Shown: positions 1-12,500 of the stretch, piece after piece
Numbering within the stretch: position 1 is the first letter of the stretch
Layout: every line of letters starts with the position of its first letter
From: Siderastrea radians
Lineage: Eukaryota; Cnidaria; Anthozoa; Scleractinia; Rhizangiidae
Length of the DNA stretch: 64,000 nucleotides
Reading direction: 5' to 3'
NCBI GenBank assembly: GCA_964017195.1
Contig: OZ024888.1
Location: forward strand, 10,735,701-10,799,700
Notes under the pieces: generated by a model
Databases searched by the model: none
Seen by the model: the letters and a program-made list of their open reading frames with translations, nothing else
What the model was told of the DNA's origin: nothing
Made by a program: the position numbers and the translations under genes

Positions 1-981
1 GGGTTCCTTCATACTTTTCTCGATTGTATCACACTTGTTTCAGCAGGATTGCTTTCTTAAGGAACAGTTTTATTTAACGTTTCATTTTGTACCATTTAGC
101 TAGAATGTTTAGTCGTAAATAAAATGATGTTGAAAAAACTGAATTTATTAATAAGAAAACAATGAAACTCAATATTATGCAACTTTCCCCACAACATTGC
201 ATCACCTGTCGCACGCGTCATTGCTTTTCAATGGTTTAAAAGTCAATGAAATATTTGTCTTGTTACGTTATTGGGGCAGTAATGCTAACTAATGCTTCCA
301 GAATGGCGGTACCTTCAATTCAGAAGAAAAATAAATGGGAAACTACATTTATTTTGAGCAAAGCTATCACTTAACTTTGAATAAAGCAATTTTGAACAAA
401 GCTAGAGCAAAGCATGAAAAATTTTCACACATCTTCGCATCGTGGTCTCACGCAATATATATGCTTCAATGGTCTTGAAAATCAAAAAACATCTTTACTT
501 TGGTACGTTCTCGAGGCAACAATACTTGAAGAACAAACAATATATAAATTGTACTTTTTGCGCTTAAAGAACAATAGCAAAACGCAATTAATTTTTTTAT
601 TAAGAAAAAGGAAAACGTAGGCATGCAGCGAGTATAGATAAACTCTTTTAATTTAATCGAACTCAGTTATGGGAGAAATCTAGCCATGCCGTAATTAATT
701 GAACCGTTTCATTAGAATAGAATGAAATTTTGGTAGTTTGGGTGGAAAAATACCTTCACGGGTGGCCATTTTCTGCTAATTAAACGTGAACTCGAGAAAA
801 CTTTGGACAATTTGGCAGTTTTTACCAAATTGCCTCACATCCACGTTTAAAAACGTGGAAAACGTGGAGTGAGGAAATTAAAAATGCAATTAAAACTGCA
901 TCGTAATACAAACTGGTAAAGTTATTTGTGAAAAGGGCGTGAATGAAAGTGTTGAGACGAATGACATTTCTAACAGTTGCC
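1..981. other. Region downstream of P450 gene A, no gene seen
   Basis: AT-rich sequence following the stop codon of the minus-strand P450 gene A. I see no conserved protein in any frame. A minus-strand AATAAA (plus-strand TTTATT near 66-71) could be a distant polyadenylation signal for gene A, but at about 900 bp from the stop this is weak. Confidence 0.4.
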
Positions 982-3900
982 TTACTTTCGTTTGATAGCA
1001 TGAATCGTGTATCGAGTGGGAAACTGAATGAAAGATCCCTTCTCTTTGGGTGGATGCCCTTCCTCAGGAACAAAGGTGAAGGCATGAAGCAACCATGATA
1101 CAAGCAGGAACAGCTCAACTTTTGCCAGAGCTTCACCAGCGCAAACCCGACGTCCAGCTCCGAAAGGGTAGAAATTGCCTTGGTTGGTGACCAGCTTGCC
1201 GTCTGTACCAATATGGCGGTATGGGTTAAACACAGCAGGTTCTTCCCAGCATTTAGGATCCAGGTGAACGGACTCGATGTTAGCAAAGACGAGGGTATCT
1301 TTCGGGACGCGATAGCCACACAGCGTTGTATCTTTGAGGGTGCGATGAGGTACTGCAAAAGGAAGCACGTTTCCAACCCTTAGTGCTTCTAGAATCGTTG
1401 CTTGAACGAGGGGCAGATTAGGGCGGTCGTCCAAAGAGGGTCTTCGATTGCCAACTACTTCATCTAACTGTCGTTGAATGTCCTCTTGGTACTTTGGGTG
1501 GTTAGTCAAGAATGCGAAGATATATCTCAAATTGGTGCTAGTGGTTTCGTAGCCACCAAGAAATATGTCCTCTATAGTAACAACGAAATGGTCTTCGGAA
1601 AGAAGGGCGGCCCTCTCTTCATCGCCCTCAGCTTCTCCCTCGAGATCGTGTTTGGTGCGAAGTAGAGCTGACATAAAATCTTCCACTGGTTCGGTCGGAT
1701 CAAACGTCTCTTTCCTTTCTCTTAGTAATTTGCGAATGATGTCGTGTATTTCAAAGAATGGGTGGAGAACGCGATCGTATGCCTTAATGGGCAGGTAATG
1801 TACCAGCGGCAAAAAATCTATCATAGTCACCAACTGAACGTCATCGGACTTTGCAACTATATTTGCGTTCAGTTTTAGAAGCCTGTTCAAATCTGGGTTT
1901 GTTGTGTCGGAACCATCTTTAAAAGTTATTCCACAAATAACATCGGCAACGCTTTTGATCAAGCAATCTGCGGGATCAAAAGGCTTTCCATCCTGTTCTT
2001 CCATGAACTTCACCAATTTCTCGGCATGGGTTGAAAGTCTCCTTTCTATCAGAGGAATATCCGAGAGGTACTGGCGCAAGGCTGTAGTGAATAATTTGCG
2101 ATAAAACCTCCAAGCTGGTCCATAGTTAGCAAGTGTGATATCTTTTCCACCTGTAATTCAAAAAGTGCCCCTTAAGAAACTGAATGCCAAGATAAATAAG
2201 GATGTGGTAGCTGAAGACATACTTTGTCCCCACATAACGACTCCACACGTGCACTCCACCCCCTCCACCTCTCAGTTTCCACTAGCCCCGGGCCAGGGGG
2301 GACTCCCATATATAAGCTATATAGTTATGTGTGGCGGAATAGGGTATGGTTTTTGAGGATCTCAATCCTTAAATAGGGTATCCATTTTGCCTCTTTTTGG
2401 GATCAGATCCTGGTGTGATCCTTAGATGGGGTTCCTTTGTTTGTATTACCTAGAATTGTGGCATGTCAACCATAGTTATGATGGCGTATTATTAAACTAA
2501 GCTTAGTATAGTATTCTATCTTGATGTTAAACTTCCAATGTTACAGAAACATGCGAAATATAAACGACCTGTTCACACAATTATTAGTGATTGTTTTTCA
2601 CTTGAGTAGGGTGTCATTTTTCGGGTTTGGGTCAGGGTTTAATCGTGCGCACACACCTATCCTAAATTGACGGGAATACCTCCCCCACCCCTCCCGGGCC
2701 AACAGCCTGAGTTGAGACTTCCCGTACGAGAACTGGATGATAGCACTGGTGCTTTAACATACCTAAGGATAGGGTATAAAACGAGTACGTTTGTTGTCTC
2801 CCAGCATAATCAACAGATTTCTTCACGAGCACCTCTTGAACGGCCTCAGGAGTTGAAGCCATAACGAACTTGTAACTTCCAAGCTTCAGTGAGAAAACGC
2901 GGCCGTAGTTTTTTGTAAGACTGCAAAATTAAATATTAAATGAATAGGGAGAACTCAATAGGAATGATACATGAAAGTGAATACATGAAAATTATATGTA
3001 TACAAGGAAATGTGATTGTCATGATAACAATAACGATGATGATGACGATAATAATAATAATAATAATAATAATTAATATTTGTATGGCGCATATGAATAT
3101 GATCAAATGGGCCTTACAAGCTTTGTGAAGAACTTTGTGTCCATCAGCTAGGTTCATAGGGGAGTTAAAGTAACAATTAAAGTCCCCGTAGTGGATATCA
3201 ACCAGTCAGAGTCTTCGTCTGCTACCTTAAATTCTTGCAATATCAAGCGACATTATGTCACGGACTTCAAATCCCACGATATTAAACTCTTGAATGCGTT
3301 GAATGCCTGACAATTTGCTAATTAGAAAACTGGCTGCCATCTTGGCACCCTACCACACGGCCTTAAACTAATTGTTTTTAAAAAAGAAGTTATCCTTCAG
3401 CTTGAGTAAATTTATTTCATTTTACGGCCTCCTTAGTCAAACAGGAATTTCACTAGCTTTTCTTACTAGCAGTTAGCTAAATGTCTTAAGGCCTATTTAT
3501 AATATGCCTAGGAAATTCTTCCCAAGTGGAAGGGTAACCCTCATAACGGAGCTACCTTAGTATCAGACTGTACCCAAAACTCATCGAAGCATTTCATAAT
3601 AAGTTGACCCGGCTGCTAAGGTGAAAATAAACATAAAATCGCCGTAGGGCACAACAACCTCTTTCAACACAGTACTAAGGTTAACTTCAAGACTCAAGAC
3701 GAGAAAAAAAAGCAATCGTGGACGGCTGAAACAGCCGTCCTTCTAGGGGTCGTCACCACAAAGAAGAATTTCAGTGACTTGGGAGATTGGTTAACAGTCA
3801 CGCAACACGTACACTTCACCTGTGACCATAATTATATGCTGCTAATCGTTTTTTAAAAAAAAGCTAAGAGAGTCATTTCGAAGCCTGGGTCACCCACCCA

Positions 3901-6425
3901 CCCGACCCCCAAGGAATAACTCTTATTATAAATAAAAACTATGACTCGCCTATCCGGAGCAGTTCGTGTCATGGCCCAACGAGGGCGACCGGTTCAACAG
4001 AATTTTACTGTTTACTATTACAGAAAGGAAATGTTAATGATGTTGCGTGAAATGCTTGGTACTACAAGCATTTGCGAAATTTTTGAGACACTCTCCTAAA
4101 AAGAATTGTATTTCCATCTAAAAACAAATAGAAATAGAAAAACTTAAATGCATTCCTGACCCCCCCCCCCCCCACTCCCCCTTTTAATGTTGTTGCTTGT
4201 TACTTTGAAAGTCATTACTATAAAGTCCATCACGATAACAACATTAATAACACGGGGGGGGGGGGGGAGGCGGTAAATATGTATTGACTATGAGAAGGTC
4301 AGAAATGACCCGAAATATAGCTAGCGTCTCAACAATTTTGCAATTGCTCATAGCTTGCGTAGCCACAGCTATAATCCGGATATAAACCAAATGCACCGCC
4401 CTAAATTTCCAGGCATTGGAACACGTATGCTATCAGCAACATAGCTTAGAGGCTATGTCATAGACATATGACCATCGTGCTCTACTTAAAACGATACTTC
4501 GTGCTTAGGTGTTGAAAAAGTATGGCTGCCTGACCTCACGTGCACCCGTCGGTAGAGGTGGCCTAGATTTCAGTACTGGTTATCAATATTGCTGCAGTAT
4601 CCACATTAAATTCAGAAATCGCCATAGACCACAGTGTTCGAAAGAAAGATCGGAGAGAAAGAAGCTCCAGGGAAGGAGGCGTGCAAACGTTGCAGTTGGT
4701 ATAATCAGAGAATATTTAAGCATCACGCTACAATATGGTGTCCTTTGGTTCGCGTCTTTACCGAACATGATGTAATATTCCCTCCTAAAACAGAATACGA
4801 CAGAAATAACCAAATGTGTTCGATGATTTACTGATTAGTCTTCTTCCATATGACAACGTTTCGGTTATCCTGCTGTTGGTGAAGGCGTGGAATTCAAGTT
4901 TGTAGACAGGAAGGCCAATTTGTCTTTCTTGAAGTGTTTACTTATGCGGCTCCGTATATTACATGTTCATGTTTACTTAGCTTGTGGGTAGAAAAAAGGC
5001 CGATTTTACAGATAAACTTGTTTCTGCGCTTGTGAACGAATTTGCTGCTGAGTTTGAAATTTTTGTTTTATCGACTCTTGAAAAATATCAACAATTTTCG
5101 CATTTGGGTCCTTGGTCCGCGACCTTTGACCCTAGAGAACTTGCATTTCACAAAGCAGATAAAGAAAACCTTAGATTAATGCCGGGGATTAATGGAAACG
5201 GCCGTTTGGAATCAAAACAGAATATGGCTACCAACTGACGAGGTTTATTGACGAAACTATCATTAGCTATTATTGTAGTCGTGTATGTAAACGTGTATTG
5301 AAAGTAAATGCAAAGGAGGTTTTTCCTTATCAATATGATGTTAAGTGACACTTTCCTGGCTTCAGCGAACAACATTTCACAAAGATGCGTTTGTTTTTGC
5401 TAAATATTTTCAAAATCTTCTTGATACATGTTCACGAACGGGGTTAACTTCTCTTGTATACCTGGAATACATATAAGCTTACAGTCTTGTTAGTTACTTT
5501 CGACTGCGCTTGGGGCTTGTGTGGGAGACTGTTGTCTGAAAAGAAAAACGTATTATTTTATACTCGACTTCCAACAAGACTGTAGCTTACATATATCAAG
5601 GATAAGGAAGAATAATTAAAATATTGTTAAAATTCTCATTCCCGTACGGAAAGTATTGGGATTCACAAGTACTTTTCGCACTGCTTACATGACCCGCGGA
5701 CCAAGGATCACATTCGCGGACAAAGGGCACTCGAGCACGGTATTTATTTATTTATTTATTTATTTATTATTTACGGGAAAAATATTTCAAGTTGGAACTT
5801 GCTACTTTAAGATAATCGCGAGAAAGATAAAAGCTATCTTCAAGGAAAATTTGAGCTGGCAACGTTTTGATTCAGGTAAGATATTCAAGATTATTATTTT
5901 CATTCGCGGACCAAGGAACCCATGCTCATACTGTACAGTTCAAAAGCTGCAATTTCAGCTCGCGACGTTTTGATTCAGGAAAGATATTCAAGATTATTAT
6001 TTTCATTCGCGGACCAAGGAACCCATGCTCATACTGTACAGTTCAAAAGCTGCAATCTACAGCGGGGCGCATCAACATGTCTTCCGTGATCATTGCTCTG
6101 TCAACTGAAAGGTTAATTCTCCATTACAATTAGCACTGCAGCTCTAAGCGGGGTTCATGATGACGATGCACTGCGTCGAATATAGACTCAAGGATCACTG
6201 AATTTGTACTGACCTTCGGAAAGCGTCAGAAAATTTCTCCGACTTGGAGTCGAGGGAAAAGATGTTCCCTAACACAGGAAGAGTCGTTAATCGCGGACCC
6301 GGCGGCATGTTCCTGAACTCGTAGAGCACCATCAGATAATGCACAATAAACAGCAGAACCAACAGCAGAAGAACATTTCCAAGGCTGAGATAATTGTAAA
6401 TCGTGACAAGCAGAGACGTCGCCAT
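982..6425 (-). CDS. Cytochrome P450 gene A, CYP2-clan (CYP1/CYP17-like), 3 coding exons
   Basis: Microsomal heme-thiolate monooxygenase, expected to oxidise small lipophilic substrates with electrons from P450 reductase at the ER; the substrate is not predictable. Exons on the minus strand are 6425-6214 (212 nt), 2920-2763 (158 nt) and 2150-982 (1169 nt), all with GT-AG borders. Phases join cleanly (AG+T, then G+GT), giving 512 aa. Residues 5-30 form a leucine-rich membrane anchor followed by the hinge RNMPPGPRL. Helix C keeps GPAWRFYRK. The I helix reads GGYETT, the K helix EALR (ExxR), and the heme loop PFGAGRRVCAG with the ligand near Cys460. The length is typical for the family. I chose the ATG at 6425 because it gives a 212-nt first exon in all three paralogs; an in-frame ATG lies 6 codons upstream at 6443. 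Intron 2 carries a MITE and intron 1 an extra 1.3 kb relative to gene B. No disabling change seen. The CYP family assignment is by similarity of motifs only. Confidence 0.93.
2286..2700. mobile_element. MITE-like element in intron 2 of P450 gene A
   Basis: The ends are inverted C/G-rich repeats (CCCCGGGCCAGGGGGGACT at the left, complementary C-rich CCCGGGCC end at the right). The interior carries AATAGGGTATGG, shared with copies near 13,615, 22,318 and 23,975. Gene B's homologous intron is only 185 bp and lacks it, so insertion followed or accompanied the A/B duplication. There is no coding capacity; it is a non-autonomous element. Confidence 0.7.
2921..6213 (-). other. Intron 1 of P450 gene A
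   Basis: A 3.3-kb intron. The parts at 3,160-3,330, 4,600-4,720 and 6,050-6,213 align with intron 1 of gene B. About 4,725-6,040 is extra sequence absent from gene B. It also holds a (TAA)n microsatellite at 3048-3072, opposed C and G homopolymers at 4,159-4,173 and 4,254-4,267, and a (TTTA)n tract at 5741-5769. The largest ORF inside (4984-5238, 84 aa) matches nothing I recognise and is not supported as a gene. Confidence 0.6.
5862..6057. repeat. Tandem duplication, 103-bp period, in the extra part of gene A intron 1
   Basis: A segment beginning ACGTTTTGATTCAGG occurs at 5862 and again at 5965 with only a few differences. Each copy contains TTCGCGGACCAAGGAACCC. The second copy runs into sequence shared with gene B (TTCAAAAGCTGCAATCTACA), so the duplication lies at the junction of the inserted segment. 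Confidence 0.85.
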
Positions 6426-6443
6426 GGTTGGCAAACACACCAT

Positions 6444-8117
6444 AGAAATTGACGCAGGATCTTTTCGAGGCTTAGGGGAATAAACCCGGTATAAATCCTT
6501 ATATTACTCCGCTACATAAGCCTCGTAGTGATGTTCATTGTTTTAAGTTGAATTTTAATGTATCGAAATTGGGCTATTGTCACGCAAACGTTCACTGATT
6601 GTTTTCAGTTGTTTGAGTGGTGTGTAAATAACATTGTTAGCACGACCTTACTCTATCAGTACTAGTTTTGTGCCGGATGTCGCGTTATAATCAAGTAGGA
6701 AGCTAGAGCTAAAGACCTGACAACCTGACCTGACTCATGAATTTGCCAAAACGTACCTGCCGTTATCCATCAAGAGCCCTCTAGCAGCTTCTAGCTAGAT
6801 CCACTTGCCTGCCCTCCCCTGTGGAACTCTGCCCCCCCCCCCCCGCCAACGCTAGCTCTGCTGCTCCCTGTAGTACCCCAGCTTACAGTCTTTGTGGCAG
6901 GGCTCCTGAGATTGGCCTTGGGCCCAGAAACAAAAGCACACAAAAAATGCACCCATGTTTAAAAGCAGTCTGCTAGCAGGTTGTCTTGACTAGAAAATCA
7001 TGTGTGGAAAGCATGAGGTCGTTTTCTCCCCGCCATAATATGGCCCGTAGCCAATAGTAAGGCAACCGAGGCAGTTGCCTCGGTAAAACGTTTCCCTCAG
7101 TTGTTAAAAACTTATTCATAAATAGAAAAATAAATTATTTAATAATAGAACATGTTTCTGGCAGTAAACCACTGCTTTCCCTAAATTGTTGCAACCTCAG
7201 TTTATACTTCACCTATCTGCTGGTCGCGAGCCCACCAGTTTCCCCAGTGGATGAGCGTATACCGCAGCCTCCAGCCTCGTTACCTGTCGTTACCGAGTTA
7301 AGACGTGGTCAAAATCAATGCAATGGGCACAGACCGCCTGAGAGGTGTTGCCCTTGCATACGTTCACGACATCCCTCCAGAGCCGTTGCAAATATTGCAA
7401 AAATGGGACACAAGTGGTCAAAGAAGAATTGCCTTAGCTTTCTCCAAATAAATGGAGACCTTTAGTAGAGAGTACACTTCAGCACTAGTACACTTGAACT
7501 GGTGCACTTGAACGAGATTGACATTTTGTTTGGTCACGAATGCTGAAATGACATTTCAGAGCTTTTAAAATTTCATTTCTGAATGAGATGAAACTCGTAA
7601 GAGAAACTGATAACAAACATATATGCTTTAAAGCTAGTTTGGATTTCGATTATGTTTTGGGGAAAATACCACCAGGAAACGCTAAAAATGGCAGCATGCC
7701 GCCAGACCCCCCTAAATTAAAAGTTCTCGCCTTCAGCGCTTTCGCAATTGCCTCGGTTATGAGAAAGGTCTGAAGTCTGACTACGGCCTTGCGGTGATAC
7801 TTTCGCCTCTTGTATCCCCCCCCCCTTCCCCCTTTAATGCCAATGGTCAAAAAGGGCGACCCCTGGGCAGTATGCTGGAATATCAGGTGACACACTCCCC
7901 CCCTCCCCACTCTCAAGTTTGGCCAACCACTGGGCGATTAAAGGGGGACGTAACCCCCCCCCCCCCCCCATGCAGTATGAGTCTAGAGTTCTCAGTTCCC
8001 AAAATATCTGCATTCGCATCAACTTTCTACGCTCTAGTTGCTGGGAAAATTAGCGTACAGTTATTGTGGTAATTCATAGGTTTTGCGAACTGCAACATAA
8101 CAGATCTGCGTATTGCT
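6444..8117. other. Intergenic between P450 genes A and B (left part)
   Basis: This holds the 5' flank of gene A: about 6,480-6,710 is loosely alignable with the flank of gene B at 12,780-12,900, so the promoter region was duplicated too. It is followed by C-rich low-complexity tracts (6,832-6,844, 7,815-7,832, 7,955-7,969). The ORFs here overlap on both strands and show no conserved motif. No gene supported. Confidence 0.5.
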
Positions 8118-8747
8118 ATAAGTCAGTTAAGTATGATCGTCCGGGTGAGCATAGTCCTGAGATGTCCTGAGAACGTTTCGACGACAACCTGAATGGAAGT
8201 TATCATCAGAGTCAAGTGATCAGCAGATGTTATGTCTCTGGTCATTGTCCTGATTGGTCGACGAACTCGAGATGTTTTTCGCCTTCTGTCAGTTAAGCCG
8301 TGATGTTATTGGCTGCGAAGACTGGAAAACGTGATTGGTGCGTTTCTATCCGTCTTTTTGTTAGTCAAATGTCAGTTGGTCTATTGTTAGTAAAATTAGT
8401 CGGTTTGTCTATTGTTTGTCTTGTCGTCTGTCTTGTTGTTGTCGTCAATACTATTTTACTAACAATAGACCAACGGACATTTGACTTACAAAAGACTGAT
8501 CGGAACTCACCAATAACGTTTTACAGTCTTAGCAGGCAATAAGCTCAACTGACAGGCTACCAATAACATTGCTAGTTCGTCGATCAATCAGCACAAAGAC
8601 CAGAGACTTATAAAATCTACTAACGATTCAAAATTCACTTGTACTCTGATGATGACATCCGCTCAGGTTGTCGAAACGTCAGTCAATCTCATCACAAACA
8701 GTCCATAGGACTACACTCACCTGGACGATCGTACCTTACCGACTTAT
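8118..8747. mobile_element. Long imperfect inverted repeat (foldback/MITE element)
   Basis: The outer arms match as inverted copies: the left arm starts ATAAGTCAGTTAAG and contains GATCGTCCGGGTGAG; the right arm ends with the complement around CTGGACGATC and GACTTAT. The inner arms also pair: CAGTTGGTCTATTGTTAG near 8370-8390 is matched by CTAACAATAGACCAAC near 8458-8473. The whole 630 bp can fold on itself. No transposase ORF is present, and the 80-aa ORF at 8300-8542 is a by-product of the arms. Confidence 0.8.
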
Positions 8748-9534
8748 GATATGACTCCTGGGTTCATCCATTTACAGTCTGAGTATTATGCCGGCATTGC
8801 GCCTGATGCTCCAGATATAGTACTATGCTTGAAATTATGCCGGCGTAATCCATCAGGCCCTAATTTCAAACGTGCATCACCTCGTTCCCAGGGCATTTCC
8901 CATTTTTAAAGCCGCGTCAAATTTAAGAAAAAGGGAAAAGCTCTGGGAAAGAGGTTGAACTGACGTGCTTAAGTCTGAAAGCACAAGAGCGTTTTTGAAG
9001 AAGTTGCCGAGAATATAACAATAAACACTAGCTTTTCATTCCTTTTGTCCACATTTGTGCCGTTAAATGTTGTTTCCACATTAAACTAACATATACCAGG
9101 TGTAGGAATGTTTTGAGGTTTAGTCTTCTGGCGTTGGTTTAACTGAAATTCTCTAAACAGGTTGGTTCTATATTTCACTTGTTGAAGACAATGGTAATCA
9201 ATCAGGGACAAAGAAAATAAAACTCAGGAAATGGTTGGAACTTAATCAAACCAAAACAAATTTGAACCGCAACATACATTTTAAAATGTAATTCGCTCTT
9301 GTCTACGACGCAAAAGTCATAAACTACCTTGCGTAACAGGAACTCAACAATTAAGTAAAATAGTCTGGGTGCGTTTTAAAGTTGATCAATTCCTCAACTT
9401 TATAGATTTACCATTCTTACAAATAAAACAGTCAAGTTTGAACTTTCTAACTAAACATGAAGCTTCATTGCGCAGTGCAAAATTAATACAGTGCATAGAA
9501 GTGTTGGACAGGAGTGACGTTGCAAACAGTACCC
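8748..9534. other. Region downstream of P450 gene B, no gene seen
   Basis: AT-rich, without recognisable coding sequence or clear transposon ends. It presumably contains the 3' UTR and transcription end of gene B near its right side. Confidence 0.4.
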
Positions 9535-12500
9535 TTACTTTCGTTTGATAGCACGTATCGTGTATCGAGTGGGAAACTGAATAAAAGATCCCTTCACTTT
9601 GGGTGGATGACCTTCCTCAGGAACAAAATTAAAGTTGTGAAACAACCATGATACAAACAAGAACAGCTCAACTTTAGCCAAAGCTTCACCAGCGCAAACC
9701 CGACGACCAGCTCCGAAAGGGTAGAAATTACCTTGGTTGGTGACCAGCTTGCCGTCTTTATCAATATGGCGGTACGGGTTAAACACAGCAGGGTCTTCCC
9801 AGCATTTGGGATCCAGATGAACGGACTCGATGTTAGCGAAGACGATGGTATCTTTAGGAATGCGGTAGCCACACAGCGTTGTATCATTGAGTGTAAGATG
9901 AGGTACTGCAAAAGGAAGTACGTTTGCCACCCTAAGCGTTTCTAAAATCGTTGCTTGAACGAGGGGCAGATTAGGGCGGTCGTCCAAAGATGGTCTTCGA
10001 TTGCCAACTACTTCATCTAACTGTCGGTGAATGTCTTCTTGGTACTTTGGGTAGTTAGCCAAGAACGCGATAACGAACTTCAAGTTGGTGCTGGTGGTTT
10101 CATAGCCGCCAATAAACATGTCCTCCATAGTAATAACGAAATGGTCTTCGGAAAGAAGTGCGGCCCTCTCTTCATCGCTCTCAGCTTCTCCCTCGAGATC
10201 ATGTTTGGTGCGAAGTAGAGCTGACATGAAATCTTCCACTGGTTCGGTTGGATCAAACGTCTCTTTCCTTTCTCTTAGTAATTTGCGAATGATGTCGTGT
10301 ATTTCAAAAAATGGTTGGACGACGCGATCATATGCCTTAATGGGCAGGTAATGTACCAGCGGCAAAAAGTCTAACATAGTCACCAACTGAATATCATCGG
10401 AATTTGCAACTATATTTGCGTTCAGTTTTAAAAGCCTGTTCAAGTCTGGGTTCGTTGTGTCGGAATCATCTTTAAAAGCAATTCCACAGATAACATCGGC
10501 AACGCTTCGCATCAAGCAATCTGCAGGATCAAAAGGCTTTCCATTTTGATTTTCTATGAACTGTACCAATTTCTCGGCCTGCGTTGAGACTCGCTTTTCT
10601 ATCAAAGGGACGTCCGAGAGGTACTGGCGCAAGGCTGTAGTGAACAATTTGCGATAAAACATCAAGGTAGGTCCATAGTTACCCCAAATGATATCCTTAC
10701 CACCTGTAATTCAAAACAAGCGGTCTTTGAGAAACTGAATGCCAAGACTAGTAAGGATGTAGTTAGCTCAGGACCGTATATAGTTTGTCTCCCCTCTTGA
10801 TGTCCTACCCACCCCCTCCTTTTTTTCCGTTTCTAATCTCTTGAACACTAATTCCAGTCGCTCGTACGAGACCTAAAAAGTAACATACCTAACGATATTG
10901 TGTAAAACGTGTACGTTTGTTGCCTCCCAGCATAATCGGCGGATTTCTTCACAAGCATCTCTTTAACAGCCTCAAGAGTTGAAGCCATAACGAACTTGCA
11001 ACTTCCAAGCTTCAGGGAGAAAACACGGCCGTAGTTTTTTGTTAGACTGCAAGGTTAAATATCACTAAAATGAATAGGGAATACTCCATAGGAATGACAC
11101 ATGAAAGTGAACACATGAAAAACATATGTATACAAGGAACTATGACTGCCAACGGGTTCATGGGGGAGTTGCTGTAAAAATTATCGTCCCGGAATTGGAT
11201 ATCAACCAACCAGAGTCTTCCTCTGCTACCTTAAATTCATGCAATATCAAGTGGTATCATATCACGAACTTCATACCCTACGTTGTTAAACCCTTCAATG
11301 CGTTGAATGCCCGACAATTTGCTACTTAGGAAACCGGCTGCCATCTTGGCACCCCACCAGTCGGCCCAACACTAATTACTTTACCATTCAGAGTTTTATT
11401 TACACACGACCTCCTCAGTAAAGTAGGTACCCCACTATTTTTTCCTACTAGCAATTAGCTAAAATTTTTAGGGCCTACTCATTATATGCCGCGGAAATTT
11501 TTCTCAAGTGGAAGGGTCACCCTCTTACTGGAGCTACACCAGTATTTCTTTACAAAACTCATCGTAGCATTTCATGACAACTCAAAGTTGCCCCAGCTGC
11601 TAAGGTTAAAATAAATACGAAATCGCTGTAGGGCACTGCAAACATTGTGAACACAGCACTAAGGTTAGCAAAACTTCAAGTCTCAAGACGAGAAACTAGA
11701 AAGCAATCGTTGACGGCTATTTTGCCGTCGACCGTCTGTGGGTCGTCAGCACCAAGAATTCAGTTACACTCAGGAGATTGGTTATCAGTCACGCAACAAG
11801 TACACTTCACCTATGCCCATTATTATATGCTGCTAATCATTTTAGGAAAGAGCTACGAGCCTTAAGAGTAGAGAAGATTCACTTCCCAAGGCTGGGTCAC
11901 CCACCCACCTGCCTAGGAATAACTCGTATGCCACATAAAAACTATGACTCGCCTACTCGGAACAGCTCGTGTCATGACCTTAGGCCGGATTGGTCATTTA
12001 ACAAAATTTAGCCTGTGAACAGGCTCCGTAGTGGGGAAAAAGCACGAAAATAAACCAGCGAGCGGAGCGAGCCGAGCGTTTGTTTCCTTCGCTCTTTCTC
12101 CGACCAGGGAGCCTGTTCACAAGCTAACAAAATTTTACCGCATGACTAAATTAAAATCAGAAATTACCATAGACCATAGTGTTTTCAAGAACGAGAAAAA
12201 GACGCTCCAAGGAAGGAAGCGTACAAGCGTTGCAGTTGATATTATCAGCGAATATTTAAGCATTGTAGTCTTCCAAAGTATTGACACGTTACCGTTCAAA
12301 AGCTACAATCTACAGTGGAGCGCATGAACAATTGAACATGTCTTCTGTGATCATTGCTCTGCCAACTAAGGTCAATTCTTCATTCTAATAGGCATCCATT
12401 CTCAATTCTAATTGGCACTGCAGTCCAATAAAGTGTGGATCGCAGTGACGATGCACTACTGCGTCAAATACAGATTGAATGATCATTGAAGTACGATTCA

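Noticed and set aside
822..1376. 184-aa minus-strand ORF overlapping P450 gene A exon 3
   Set aside because: It is in another frame over the heme-domain coding region; the P450 frame carries all conserved motifs.
1180..2104. Several plus-strand ORFs across P450 gene A exon 3 (and equivalents at 9,733-10,351 and 16,530-16,832)
   Set aside because: Antisense shadows conserved only because the P450 exon is conserved between paralogs.
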